A stretch of DNA of 64,000 nt, taken from assembly GCF_025244725.1 (NCBI RefSeq), contig NZ_CP104203.1, positions 1,798,001-1,862,000 on the forward strand, read 5' to 3'. The translations under genes were made by a program, and so were the position numbers. Of this stretch, positions 1-8,960 are shown in pieces. Within the stretch, counting starts at the first letter, position 1, and each line of letters starts with the position of its first letter. Under the pieces are notes generated by a model. The model ran no database searches. It saw only the letters and a program-made list of their open reading frames with translations, and was not told the DNA's origin. The DNA comes from Chryseobacterium oranimense. Lineage in GTDB: Bacteria; Bacteroidota; Bacteroidia; Flavobacteriales; Weeksellaceae.

Positions 1-1340
1 TTCTGATGGGCCGGAGAGGCGATATCCATTCCTTTACTGAAATAAATGCCTTTAAACAGGAAGCTTTCAAATTTACCTGATGCCTTGAGTGCTTTTATAA
101 GTTCGGATTTAAGGTGCTGATGCCCTTCTTCATTGTTGGGGCTGTAACTAATTTTAATCTGTCCGTTTTCAACAGTTACCCGGTTTTCGGGATCAGGAAG
201 GTCTTCTGAAGTAAGCCAGAAGTCAACGGCATGTTCAGCCATCAGCTCAAATGTAAAACCCGGTGCTGCTACAGGACTGTCAGCCCTGATCTGATACTCG
301 TCTGATTTCCCCAGCATCTGAATATGCCCCAAAGGAAACTCATAATCTCTGCCTGCATGATAGAAATCATTAATACCGAATGTCTTCCCGAATTTGGTAG
401 GATTCGGCTGAGTATATAAAGCTACCAACGCGGTATTCTGATGAAACATATAGTTTCTCCCAACCTGATCTGAAGTATTGGCCAGACCATCAGGAAATTT
501 CTCACTTTTACTTTGCAGCAGCAGTGCAGCAGAGTTGATGGCGCCTGCAGAAAGAATCAGCAGATCAGAACTTAATGTTTGTGTATTTCCATTCTGTTGT
601 TCTACTATAATTTCTGAAACTCTTGTTCCTGAATCATTGGTATTGATCTTTATCACTTTTGTATTGGTCATCAGCTCAACGTTAGGATGTTCCAAGGCTT
701 TTGCCAGGGCACAAAGATGGGCGTCACCTTTTCTTTCAGCAGCATCGGGAAATCCGTCGAAACGGTTCAGTATATAGGGAGCATTGGCTGTTTCATGAGG
801 CTTAAAATTGACTCCGATTGGTAATTCGAAAGGATGCAAACCATAATCCCTCAGCTCATCAACAATTTCCTGAATTCTGGGTTCATGGGGTAAAGGCGGA
901 TAGGGATAGGGCTCCGAATCGAAAGGCTCTGTAGGATCCGAACCTCTTTTTCCGTGTACATGGAAGAGTTTTTCGGCTTCCAGGTAATAATCTTTCAAAT
1001 CTTCATACTGAATAGGCCACGCGGGTGAAATGCCGCCGTAATGTTTTATTTCCTTAAAATCTTCTTTTCTCAAACGGAACAGAGCTGCTCCGTAAAATTT
1101 GGTGTTTCCGCCTACATTATAGTGCATTCCGGGACGAAACTGCCTGCCGTCTTTATCCAGCCACAGATCGGTGGTGGTATATTTATTTTTTTCAAAGACT
1201 TCTACAGAATCCCAGTTTTCTTTTTCTACAGGTACATAATCTCCTCTTTCCACAACCAGAATTTTTTTTCCGCTGTCTGCCAGCTGATATGCCATGGTTG
1301 CTCCTCCTGCCCCACTTCCTATAATGATAATGTCGTACAT
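1..1340 (-). CDS. GMC-family FAD oxidoreductase, 5' part (C-terminus outside window)
   Basis: This minus-strand frame opens with ATG at 1340 and runs off the window edge without a stop, giving about 446 residues. It begins MYDIIIIGSGAGGATMAYQL, a Rossmann dinucleotide-binding loop (GxGxxG) for FAD. This is followed by VGGNTKFYGAALFR, the GMC-type segment that places the flavin, and later by LILSAGAINSAALLLQ, the second GMC signature. The family oxidises alcohols, sugars or sterols; the substrate cannot be told from sequence. In related flavobacteria such enzymes are often paired with a gluconate-dehydrogenase subunit-3-like protein, but that partner would lie outside the window. The catalytic His-containing C-terminus is just starting (GMDIASPAHQ) when the sequence ends. 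No signal peptide is seen at the N-terminus, so export would need a partner. The family call is firm; the substrate is unknown. Confidence 0.88.
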   Translation of the reverse strand, partial: MYDIIIIGSGAGGATMAYQLADSGKKILVVERGDYVPVEKENWDSVEVFEKNKYTTTDLWLDKDGRQFRPGMHYNVGGNTKFYGAALFRLRKEDFKEIKHYGGISPAWPIQYEDLKDYYLEAEKLFHVHGKRGSDPTEPFDSEPYPYPPLPHEPRIQEIVDELRDYGLHPFELPIGVNFKPHETANAPYILNRFDGFPDAAERKGDAHLCALAKALEHPNVELMTNTKVIKINTNDSGTRVSEIIVEQQNGNTQTLSSDLLILSAGAINSAALLLQSKSEKFPDGLANTSDQVGRNYMFHQNTALVALYTQPNPTKFGKTFGINDFYHAGRDYEFPLGHIQMLGKSDEYQIRADSPVAAPGFTFELMAEHAVDFWLTSEDLPDPENRVTVENGQIKISYSPNNEEGHQHLKSELIKALKASGKFESFLFKGIYFSKGMDIASPAHQ

Positions 1341-1639
1341 TTTTTACTATTTTAATCTATGTAAGGTAAAAAATTAAAATACTGAGTAGCTTAATAAAAA
1401 ATTAAATTTCAATTGATTATATAAATTAAAAATGGATAAATTATATCTGGTTATCATTATAATAACGAAATACAAAAGGATCAAAATCCTGGTTTATGTT
1501 TTAAGTTTTGGCTAAAGCCGTTGTATTGCCATTAAAATATAAAAGCGGGCTAAAGCCCGCTCCTATTGAATTTTATTATAATAATGAATAAAAGATATTT
1601 AGATTTTCATTCTCTGATATCTAATTTCAAGATCGATTA
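1341..1639. other. AT-rich spacer with one REP-like hairpin
   Basis: This 299-base gap lies between the GMC gene start and the stop of the MFS gene. It is very AT-rich and I see no credible open reading frame in it. Its only clear structure is the GC-rich hairpin at 1544-1561. A related half-copy, GGCTAAAGCC, sits just upstream at 1510-1519. Confidence 0.5.
1544..1561. repeat. REP-like palindrome
   Basis: A perfect 7-bp inverted repeat, AGCGGGC-TAAA-GCCCGCT, stands in otherwise AT-rich DNA. A shorter palindrome of the same design (GGCTAAAGCC) lies 25 bp upstream. Short GC palindromes built on GGGCTAAAGCCC resemble the dispersed REP-type sequences of flavobacterial genomes. There is no T-tract directly after either arm, so I do not call it a terminator. 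Confidence 0.55.
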
Positions 1640-3058
1640 TTAAAAATGTACCTGCTTAATTTCTTCTTCTATTTCCTTAGGGGTTTCGTCTTCTGACTTT
1701 ATAAAAATCATGGTAACGATGGCTCCAATCAGCATGCAGATACCTCCTACTACGATATAATCAATGGCCTGCTTTCCAAAAACACTACTTACGATCGGTC
1801 CTCCGAAAACCCCGTTGATAATTTGCGGGATGACAATAAAGAAATTGAAGATTCCCATATATACTCCCATCTTCTTTTGCGGGATAGAATCGATCAGCAT
1901 GGCATACGGCATTGCCAGAATACTTGCCCATGCAAACCCTAGCCCGATCATTGAAATCCATAAGCTATGGATATCTTTAATGAAATACATGGAAATTAAA
2001 CCTAATCCGCCACAAGCCAAAGCTAAGGCATGGGTTTGCTTTTTACCAATAAATTTCGCAATCGGAGTTAAGGCAAATGCAAAGAAAATTGCATAGAAAT
2101 TATAACTACCGAATAAGCTTCCCGTAAGGTCTCCTGCTTTATTAAACTCTGCAGAATGGGTATCTTCGGGGGAAAGTCCGAAATGGTGGGTCGCCAAAGC
2201 ACTGGTTGTGAAAACCCACATGGTAAATAACGCAAACCATGAGAAAAACTGAACGATTCCCAGCTTTTTCATTTGAGAAGGTGCATTCCTGAAGTCTTTA
2301 AAAATATCAGAAAGCTTCGACTTATGCTCTGCTATAGGTTTTCCGCCTTCAAAAGAAGCAAATTCCTCAGGAGAATATTCTTTAGTGGTAACAATCGTAT
2401 ATAAAATTGACAGGATCAAAACTGCTGCTCCGATGTAGAATGCATAAATCACATTATCCGCAACAAAACCTTTTGGAGCAACATTTGAAACTCCTAATTT
2501 TGTTAACCAATTCGGTAAATCAGAGCCGATAACCGCGCCAATTCCGATTAAAATAGTCTGAACGGAAAAGCCGATCGTTGCCTGATGTTTCGGAAGCATA
2601 TCTCCTACCAAGGCGCGGAAAGGTTCCATCGCTACGTTGATTGAGGCATCCATCATGGCAAGGAAAATCACGGCCATCAATAAAACATTGGCGGCCATCA
2701 TTTGCGTTGCAGAAGCTGCATTAGGAAGCATGACCAAACCGATTGCACATAAAACGGCACCGATTAAAAAGTAAGGTTTTCTTCTGCCAAGCGGGCTCCA
2801 TGTATTGTCTCCCATATGACCAATAATCGGCTGAACAATTAATCCTGTAATAGGTGCAACGAGCCAGAACCATGATAATTCGTGAACATCTGCCCCGAAA
2901 TTGGCAAGAATCCTGCTTGCGTTACCATTCTGTAAACCGAAAGCCATCTGGATTCCCAAAAATCCCATGCTCATATTAATAATCTGAAGCATCGATAAAT
3001 TCGGCTTTTTCTTTCCGCCAGATTTACCGGCATCATATCTTCCTGCCATTTCTGCCAT
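1640..3058 (-). CDS. MFS sugar transporter (SLC45/sucrose-transporter-like)
   Basis: This 472-residue protein has about twelve hydrophobic segments and is the last gene of the sus-type operon. It carries the MFS loop-2 region near residues 80-95 with GRRKPYF, the RRKP(Y/F) form typical of the SLC45/GPH-like sucrose and maltose carriers, and a long polar central loop around residues 225-265. In Bacteroidota maltodextrin loci, such a carrier is expected to bring maltose or glucose released in the periplasm across the inner membrane. ATG at 3058 is used; a second Met four codons in (MAEMAGRY) is an alternative start. It follows the NTF2-like gene by 5 bp and is very probably cotranscribed with it. 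Family and location support sugar uptake; the exact substrate is inferred from context. Confidence 0.88.
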   Translation of the reverse strand: MAEMAGRYDAGKSGGKKKPNLSMLQIINMSMGFLGIQMAFGLQNGNASRILANFGADVHELSWFWLVAPITGLIVQPIIGHMGDNTWSPLGRRKPYFLIGAVLCAIGLVMLPNAASATQMMAANVLLMAVIFLAMMDASINVAMEPFRALVGDMLPKHQATIGFSVQTILIGIGAVIGSDLPNWLTKLGVSNVAPKGFVADNVIYAFYIGAAVLILSILYTIVTTKEYSPEEFASFEGGKPIAEHKSKLSDIFKDFRNAPSQMKKLGIVQFFSWFALFTMWVFTTSALATHHFGLSPEDTHSAEFNKAGDLTGSLFGSYNFYAIFFAFALTPIAKFIGKKQTHALALACGGLGLISMYFIKDIHSLWISMIGLGFAWASILAMPYAMLIDSIPQKKMGVYMGIFNFFIVIPQIINGVFGGPIVSSVFGKQAIDYIVVGGICMLIGAIVTMIFIKSEDETPKEIEEEIKQVHF

Positions 3059-3063
3059 TGTGT

Positions 3064-3591
3064 TTATTTTTTAGTTTTTAATTCTTGTATTAATACATCT
3101 TCTATTGGAGCTTTTTCTACGACCACTTTATCTACCACATCATTGGGAACGGTTACAGAAAGTACATATTGTTTCACTTTCCAGCTTCCGTTTATTTTTT
3201 CTACAACGCCTGAACCGCGGCAAATTTTCATCTGGGTATCAAGCAGTTCATCGAACCAGGCCAGCTTTCCGTCTTTGCTGAAATAGATATTTCTTTTAAG
3301 TGAAGTAAAGTTCCAGGTTTTCTTTTTGTCGAAATGAGGTTTTGCCCAGATCATGAAGGCTTTTTTATCCCAGACTTCTGTAGCATCGGTTCCGATAAAT
3401 GTAGATTCGTCTGCAAAATAGTTGAAATAAGTATTGAAGTCAGCTTTTGCTGCTGCTACATTAAAGCCGTCGAGCATTGTTCCTATTTCTGCTTTGTCTT
3501 TTTCAAATTTAGTACTGTTGGATTGGGCATTCAAACCTGTAAAGCCCAACACCAATATGATCACCGTGCATATAATTGCTATTTTTTTCAT
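3064..3591 (-). CDS. Secreted NTF2/SnoaL-like (DUF4440-type) protein
   Basis: This 175-residue protein has a signal peptide, with MKK, a hydrophobic core and cleavage near LNAQ. The mature part matches the small cone-shaped NTF2-like fold: helix pair (MLDGFNVAAAKADFNTYFNYF), then FADESTFIGTDATEVW and GSGVVEKINGSWKVKQYVLS near the end. In-frame starts exist up to ten codons upstream, but the signal peptide begins at this ATG, 13 nt after the amylase stop. No catalytic residues can be assigned. Its place between the amylase and the sugar transporter suggests a periplasmic accessory role in starch use, or a passenger gene. The fold call is fairly secure; the function is unknown. Confidence 0.75.
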   Translation of the reverse strand: MKKIAIICTVIILVLGFTGLNAQSNSTKFEKDKAEIGTMLDGFNVAAAKADFNTYFNYFADESTFIGTDATEVWDKKAFMIWAKPHFDKKKTWNFTSLKRNIYFSKDGKLAWFDELLDTQMKICRGSGVVEKINGSWKVKQYVLSVTVPNDVVDKVVVEKAPIEDVLIQELKTKK

Positions 3592-3604
3592 GACTAATTC
3601 CATT

Positions 3605-5458
3605 TTAGTTTTGAAGTTCAATGATCATCGAAGTCTTTGCGGGAACCGTTAAGGTATTCTGAACAGAAAGCTCCTTTCCTGAAATGATATCTTTTCCTTT
3701 TGTGATATTTCCCAGAGATTCTGCAAAACGTTTTAAATCCAGTGTCTGGTCTTTTTCGTTATTATTAAGGACAACCATTACATTTTCTTTACCATCGTAT
3801 CTGAAATACACAAAAACGCCATCCTGTGGAACGTAATTTTTAGTTTTCCCGGTATGGATTACCTCTTTTCCTTTTCTCCAATTCAGTAATTTTTGGGTAA
3901 ACTGATAAAAATCCTTTTGTTCAAGGGTCTGAGATGAAGGATTTAGGGCATTCTGAGTATCCGATTTCCATCCTCCCGGAAAGTCTCTTCTGATATCTGC
4001 ATCTCCACCTTTGTTTTTGTCTCCTTTCATACCAATTTCCGATCCGTAATAGATTTGCGGAATTCCACGAACTGTAGAAATCAGTGTAAGCCCCAGTTTG
4101 TAAGCTTTAGGGTCTGCATTGAAGATCTCGTTCCATCTTTCCGTATCATGATTTTCAAAGAATACCAAGACGTTATTGATGTCGGGGTACAGGAAATCGC
4201 TGGTAAAAACATTGTATAGCTTTACCATTCCAGTGTCCCAGCTTTCTTTTTCTTTAATAGCTTTCGGCATGTCACCATATAGCATAAAATCCATGACAGA
4301 AGGCAGATTTGAATTATATCCTGCAGCTTCCCCGGTTTTGGAGTCTTTCTGCCAGGCAGAGATCTGTCCTGCCGTATTAAGCCATGTTTCTCCTACGATA
4401 TTGAATTTAGGATATTCATCGGTGATGGCTTTTGCCCATTTGGCCATAGCTTCTTTGTCATTGTATGGATAGGTATCTACACGGAATCCTCCCAATTCTG
4501 CATATTCTATCCACCAGATTGCATTTTGGGTAAGGTATTTCAGAACTAAAGGATTCTTTTGGTTGATATCGGGCATTGTAGTATCAAACCATCCGTTCAG
4601 GGCATATTTTTTATCAATTTCTGAAGCGTTGGTATCAAACTGTGTAGTCGTTTTGTAATTGGAGCGGTAAAAGCCGTTCTTTCCTTCATCAAACCAGTGA
4701 ATCCAGTCTTTGGAAGGCAGGTCTTTGATCATCCAGTGGGAAATACCCCAGTGATTGGTCACATAATCCATAACCAGCTTCATATTCCGTTTGTTCAGCT
4801 TCTGCGAAAGCTCACGGTATTCTTCATTGGTACCAAATCGTCCGTCGATTTTATAAAGATCGGTCTGTGCATATCCGTGATAAGAATATACTTTTTCATT
4901 ATCTTCATTAACCGGAGTAAGCCAAACGGATGTAGCACCCAAATTTTGAATATAATCAAGATTATTGATAATTCCACGAAGATCACCTCCGTGTCTTCCG
5001 TTGGGCAGATTTCTATCTGCTTTTTCAGTCAGATCCGGTCTTGAATCGTTCTTTTCGTCGCCATTGGCAAAACGGTCCGGCATAATAAGATACATGACGT
5101 CTTTTGAGGTAAAAGATTCTCGGTCTGCAGATCCGGGAAGCCGTTGCTTCAATTCATACGAATAAGAGTTTATATTTTTCTTTCCTTTTTTAAGATTGAT
5201 TTTAAAGGCCGGAACGTTAATTTCATTTGTGTTTACCGTAATAAAAACATAATTAGGATTTTCTACCTTCTGAATGTCCTTAATCTGAATATTATCCGAA
5301 AGCTCAATTTCGTTATTGGCAATATTTTTTCCGTACACTAAAATCTGAAGTTCAGGATTTTTCATTCCTTTCCACCAAAAAGCAGGTTCTACTTTCTGAA
5401 TCTGGGAAAAAGCTACTGAAGCTGCTGAGAGAGCAAAAATTGCGTATATTTTTTTCAT
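3605..5458 (-). CDS. susA: GH13 alpha-amylase / cyclomaltodextrinase-neopullulanase (SusA-type)
   Basis: The protein has 617 residues with a signal peptide (cleavage near AFSQ, residue 19), an N-terminal beta domain of the cyclomaltodextrinase type to about residue 105, and a GH13 barrel. The four GH13 motifs are intact: DYVTNH (231-236), GGFRVDTYPY with nucleophile Asp328, IVGETW with acid/base Glu357, and FFENHDTE with Asp438. The C-terminal beta domain carries DGVFVYFRYDGKENVMVVLN. The family cleaves alpha-1,4 (and some alpha-1,6) bonds in pullulan, cyclodextrins and maltodextrins. Signal peptide and neighbours place it in the periplasm, acting on oligosaccharides brought in by SusC/SusD. 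ATG 5458 starts the signal peptide. The symbol is given by analogy to the Bacteroides sus operon; exact substrate preference is not visible. Confidence 0.9.
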   Translation of the reverse strand: MKKIYAIFALSAASVAFSQIQKVEPAFWWKGMKNPELQILVYGKNIANNEIELSDNIQIKDIQKVENPNYVFITVNTNEINVPAFKINLKKGKKNINSYSYELKQRLPGSADRESFTSKDVMYLIMPDRFANGDEKNDSRPDLTEKADRNLPNGRHGGDLRGIINNLDYIQNLGATSVWLTPVNEDNEKVYSYHGYAQTDLYKIDGRFGTNEEYRELSQKLNKRNMKLVMDYVTNHWGISHWMIKDLPSKDWIHWFDEGKNGFYRSNYKTTTQFDTNASEIDKKYALNGWFDTTMPDINQKNPLVLKYLTQNAIWWIEYAELGGFRVDTYPYNDKEAMAKWAKAITDEYPKFNIVGETWLNTAGQISAWQKDSKTGEAAGYNSNLPSVMDFMLYGDMPKAIKEKESWDTGMVKLYNVFTSDFLYPDINNVLVFFENHDTERWNEIFNADPKAYKLGLTLISTVRGIPQIYYGSEIGMKGDKNKGGDADIRRDFPGGWKSDTQNALNPSSQTLEQKDFYQFTQKLLNWRKGKEVIHTGKTKNYVPQDGVFVYFRYDGKENVMVVLNNNEKDQTLDLKRFAESLGNITKGKDIISGKELSVQNTLTVPAKTSMIIELQN

Positions 5459-5531
5459 TTATGGATGTATTTTGATCAATAAGGTTAATCTGTTCTATAT
5501 CTTAAATTTCTCAGTGTTTTAGTTAAAAGTA

Positions 5532-5572
5532 ATGCCCCGGCCCATTTTTCCGAATATAATGAACCGGGGCAT
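5532..5572 (-). promoter_or_regulatory. Hairpin between susB and amylase genes
   Basis: A 9-bp perfect inverted repeat, ATGCCCCGG and CCGGGGCAT, with a 23-nt loop, lies in the 135-bp gap between the GH97 and GH13 genes. The minus-strand RNA continues with a moderately U-rich stretch. It may be a weak terminator or an mRNA-stabilising 3' structure that sets different levels for upstream and downstream genes. Its role is inferred from position. Confidence 0.5.
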
Positions 5573-5593
5573 AACAAACTTATGAATTAAATC

Positions 5594-7753
5594 TTAATTT
5601 ACAGGCTTGACAGAAACTGCAAAACCGCCGCTTCTCGCCATTTTGAAATTCAATTTAGATTTGCTGGTGATCTGTTTTTTGTAGATGTTATAGCTTTGAG
5701 GATTATCAATATAATCTGCATCTTTTCCATCTTCGTACACTGTTACCTCATATTTTTTTCCTTTATCCAGGAAAGAGAAATCTACGGTATAATCCCGTTT
5801 ATTTTCATCGGTAATTCCTCCTACAAACCAGTTGTCCGTACCTTTTGCTTTTCTGGCCGTCACTACATAATCTCCGGGTTCCGCAGCTAAGATTTTAGTA
5901 TCATCCCAATCTGCCGCAACATCTTTGATGAACTGGAAGGCATCCATGTGCTTTTTGTAGTTTTCCGGAAGATCTGCCGCCATCTGAAGTGGCATGTACA
6001 TGGTTACATATAAAGCAAGCTGTTTTGCAAGTGTTGTTTTTACGAAACGTTTATCACCCGGGAAGTAATAATCCAGTTTTGTCTGGAAGATTCCCGGCGT
6101 ATAGTCCATAGATCCTCCCATCCATCTAGTGAAAGGAAGAATGGTCTGGTGATCGGGATTGTTACCTCCGAATGCTTCGTACTCCGTTCCACGAGCTGCT
6201 TCTGCAGAAATATAGTTCGGGTAGGTACGGCTTTCCCCTGTTGGTCGCACAGATTCGTGAGAATTGACCATGATCTTGTACTCATTGGCTTTTTCTGCAA
6301 TTCTGTAGAAATGGTTGATTGTCCATTGAGAATAATGGTGCTCTCCTCTTGGAATGATGTCTCCCACATAACCTGTTTTCACCGCATCATAACCATATTT
6401 GTTCATCAATTGGAATGCTTTATCTGCCCATCTTTCGTAGTTGGTTGCCGAACCTGAAGTTTCGTGGTGCATGATTAATTTAATTCCTTTAGAATGAGCA
6501 TATTCATTTAACATTTTAATGTCAAAATCCGGGTAAGGCGTGATGAAATCGAAAACAAATTCTTTGGAGTGACCGAACCAGTCTTCCCAACCAACATTCC
6601 AACCTTCAATCAATAGACCCTGGAAACCGTTTTCTGCAGCAAAATCGATGTATTCTTTAACTTTTGTATTGTTGGCTGCGTGTTTTCCGTTCGGCGTTAA
6701 TTTGGAGAAATCTGTTACACCAAGACGAACGTTAGATTCCGGCTGACCGTAAGCCCACTGGGATTTACCAATGATCATTTCCCACCAAACTCCCATGTAT
6801 TTCGTAGGATGAATGTAAGAAGTGTCTTTGTATTTTGTAGGCTCATTAAGATTGAAAATCATTTTCGAATCCATTACCGTTTCCGCTTTCGGAGCTACGA
6901 TTATCGTTCTCCACGGCGTTACGGAAGGGGTCTGAATGTAACCTTTCGCGCCTTGTCTGTCAGCAGTAAGGTGTGTTTTCAGCTTAAAATTCTGAGCATC
7001 TACTTCTAAATGTGAAGCCGGATAGTCCAACACCGCTGCCTCAGCTACGTTGATATACAATGGCTCTTTCCCTTCTTTTTTAAGCATTAAAGGTGACTGA
7101 ACCGCATTTTTAATTAAAGTCTGGGAAGCATTTGCATCTGCAGCCTGCGGCCATTTTGCAGGAATTTCAGAAATTTTTGTTTCCTGATATTTGTATTCCT
7201 GAGAATCGTAGTCCGCTACAATCCACCAAGACTTCATGTCTGTCGGGAAATCTATTTCAGAATCTTCTTCACGAATAGTGAAATAGTTCAGGTTTTTCTG
7301 CTGTGGAAATTCATATCTGAATCCCAATCCATCATTGAACAATCTGAATTTTACAACGATATTTCTCTCTGTAGCAGCCTGATTCAGGGTAACAGCCAAT
7401 TCGTTGTAATTGTTGATATAATTTTTCTTTTCACCTAAAACAGGCTGCCAGGTTTCGTTTTTAGAATCTCTTTTTTCGTCTGTTTTAGTGAAACCATTGT
7501 TAAGGTCAAATTTTACATCTTCGGGTTTCGCAATTTCTGATGCGAATTTTATGGAAGTATCCTTAAATAATCTCAATCCCAATTTAGAATCTTCTACCAC
7601 TACGGCACCATTATATTTCAGATTGTAATAAGGTACCCCTTGTTTCAACTGAAAATTCATTTCGAACTTTCCATCCGGTGATTTCAAAGACTGTGCGTTA
7701 ACACCTGCGAACATCATTGAGAGCAGCATAGCTCCAACTGTAATTTTCTTCAT
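5594..7753 (-). CDS. susB: Glycoside hydrolase family 97 alpha-glucosidase (SusB)
   Basis: The protein has 719 residues with a signal peptide ending near NAQ (21), an N-terminal GH97 beta-sandwich to about 290, a catalytic barrel to about 600 and a C-terminal beta domain. Acidic residues stand in HHETSGS (Glu431), NSHESVRPTG (Glu500), ISAEAA (Glu518) and RGTEYEAFGG (Glu524). A further Glu186 lies in DYDSQEYKYQ. These positions keep a constant offset of eight from the Bacteroides SusB calcium and catalytic glutamates as I remember them (194, 439, 508, 526, 532). This supports the inverting alpha-glucosidase subgroup rather than the retaining, Asp-nucleophile one. It would hydrolyse maltodextrins to glucose in the periplasm and needs calcium. 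It follows the susE-like gene in the same operon. The residue matching rests on memory of the family, not an alignment. Confidence 0.94.
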   Translation of the reverse strand: MKKITVGAMLLSMMFAGVNAQSLKSPDGKFEMNFQLKQGVPYYNLKYNGAVVVEDSKLGLRLFKDTSIKFASEIAKPEDVKFDLNNGFTKTDEKRDSKNETWQPVLGEKKNYINNYNELAVTLNQAATERNIVVKFRLFNDGLGFRYEFPQQKNLNYFTIREEDSEIDFPTDMKSWWIVADYDSQEYKYQETKISEIPAKWPQAADANASQTLIKNAVQSPLMLKKEGKEPLYINVAEAAVLDYPASHLEVDAQNFKLKTHLTADRQGAKGYIQTPSVTPWRTIIVAPKAETVMDSKMIFNLNEPTKYKDTSYIHPTKYMGVWWEMIIGKSQWAYGQPESNVRLGVTDFSKLTPNGKHAANNTKVKEYIDFAAENGFQGLLIEGWNVGWEDWFGHSKEFVFDFITPYPDFDIKMLNEYAHSKGIKLIMHHETSGSATNYERWADKAFQLMNKYGYDAVKTGYVGDIIPRGEHHYSQWTINHFYRIAEKANEYKIMVNSHESVRPTGESRTYPNYISAEAARGTEYEAFGGNNPDHQTILPFTRWMGGSMDYTPGIFQTKLDYYFPGDKRFVKTTLAKQLALYVTMYMPLQMAADLPENYKKHMDAFQFIKDVAADWDDTKILAAEPGDYVVTARKAKGTDNWFVGGITDENKRDYTVDFSFLDKGKKYEVTVYEDGKDADYIDNPQSYNIYKKQITSKSKLNFKMARSGGFAVSVKPVN

Positions 7754-7782
7754 AATGATTATTTATAACCTTAAAAATAAAG

Positions 7783-7808
7783 AAAGTGCTGCTGAAAAGC
7801 AACACTTT
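7783..7808 (-). promoter_or_regulatory. Hairpin with U-rich tail between susE-like gene and susB
   Basis: The 76-bp gap holds an imperfect hairpin with arms AAAGTGcTGCT and AGCAaCACTTT, one mismatch and a GAAA loop. On the minus strand it is followed by CTTTATTTTTAAGG. It resembles an attenuating or partial terminator between the binding-protein genes and the enzyme genes. Effect on expression is inferred only. Confidence 0.5.
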
Positions 7809-7829
7809 GCTATGTAAATTCGTTGTATT

Positions 7830-8939
7830 TTACAATTTTGTAACAGTTAATTTATAGTTAGCAGAATTGTGTAAGTCTAATTCTATTTTGTAGTTTCCAG
7901 CTACATCTACTTTATAATTTGGATCTCCGGTTACTGTACCCTCTGAGCTTAGATATGTAATCACTCCATTACCTGTAGTCAATATTTCATCTGCCGATTT
8001 AGGCTGGAATTTCATTGCCCAATCATCATTTGCTCTGAATTTGAATACTCCTGAGGTATTTAATGCGATTGAATTGATTACAAAAGTTTTAGTTGTTGGA
8101 TTGTAAACAAAATCTGTATCTGATCCCCAACCTGTAGGTGTAGCATCACCAATAATTCCGAAAGCTGCCTTCACAGATGAATAAGTGTTTGCTGACCAAT
8201 CAGCTTTAATGTAATAAGTTCCAGCTGTTGCAGCTTTAATATTAACCTCACCAGTTTCCAACAATTTTCCTGTAAACGTTCCATCATCTCCTTTGTCACC
8301 TGCCCAATCTTCATTGATTGTAAATTTATATTCACTATTAGCCGCAGTCACATAAATAAACCCTCTATATTCACTATTTTTTCCGGGAGAGAATAAATTT
8401 GGCGAATTTCCAGGTGTCCAATCTGCGTAACCTGCTGCTCCTGCATAACTTCCAGGAACATTGATCTTTGGATAAGTAATATCCGGATTTGGAGTATAGG
8501 GTGTTATTTTAAGTGCAATTACATTTGAATAAAAAGCAGCTGATCCTGCTCCAGTCTTCAATCTAACTTCAATATCATTTACAATTCCAGGTGTTGCTCC
8601 TAAATTAAACATTAATGTATTTAATCCTCCATGGGTTATATTACCTGCAACTGCATCACTTGCAACATCATAAGTAACACTCTTTTTAAAATTCTGACCT
8701 TTAATTCCAAATTCAATTTGCTGAGTAGGAACTATTGCCACATTGAATTGAGATTTTTGCCATGTAAAGCTTATTGCAGTATTATCAGAAATAATTTCAC
8801 TTAAAATAAGTGTCGTTTTATCAGAAGAAAGTTTGCTTTGACTTGTTTCGTTTAAAGTTGCCTGATCTTCGTCTTTTTCACAAGATACGACCCAAAGACC
8901 TATAAAAGCTATTGCTAATATTTTAAATAAATGTTTCAT
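7830..8939 (-). CDS. susE: SusE/SusF-family outer-membrane starch-binding lipoprotein
   Basis: The protein has 369 residues with a lipoprotein signal whose lipobox ends at Cys20 (LWVVSC). Residues 25-150 fit the SusE N-terminal domain with its Ig-like strands. Two C-terminal repeats follow, each with the SusE/F starch-binding look: FTINEDWAGDKGDDG near 205-220 and FKFRANDDWAMKF near 300-315. The family binds starch at the cell surface and does not cleave it. The gene lies directly after susD with a 21-bp gap, which matches the susC-D-E order. It may be SusE-like rather than strictly orthologous, since these proteins diverge quickly. The call to family is secure from the N-terminal domain, the repeats and the context. 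Confidence 0.85.
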   Translation of the reverse strand: MKHLFKILAIAFIGLWVVSCEKDEDQATLNETSQSKLSSDKTTLILSEIISDNTAISFTWQKSQFNVAIVPTQQIEFGIKGQNFKKSVTYDVASDAVAGNITHGGLNTLMFNLGATPGIVNDIEVRLKTGAGSAAFYSNVIALKITPYTPNPDITYPKINVPGSYAGAAGYADWTPGNSPNLFSPGKNSEYRGFIYVTAANSEYKFTINEDWAGDKGDDGTFTGKLLETGEVNIKAATAGTYYIKADWSANTYSSVKAAFGIIGDATPTGWGSDTDFVYNPTTKTFVINSIALNTSGVFKFRANDDWAMKFQPKSADEILTTGNGVITYLSSEGTVTGDPNYKVDVAGNYKIELDLHNSANYKLTVTKL

Positions 8940-8960
8940 TTTAATAGTGTTTTTTTAAGA

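Noticed and set aside
1041..1355. Plus-strand frame of 104 codons opposite the GMC gene
   Set aside because: It is the shadow of the minus-strand oxidoreductase, whose motifs are clear.
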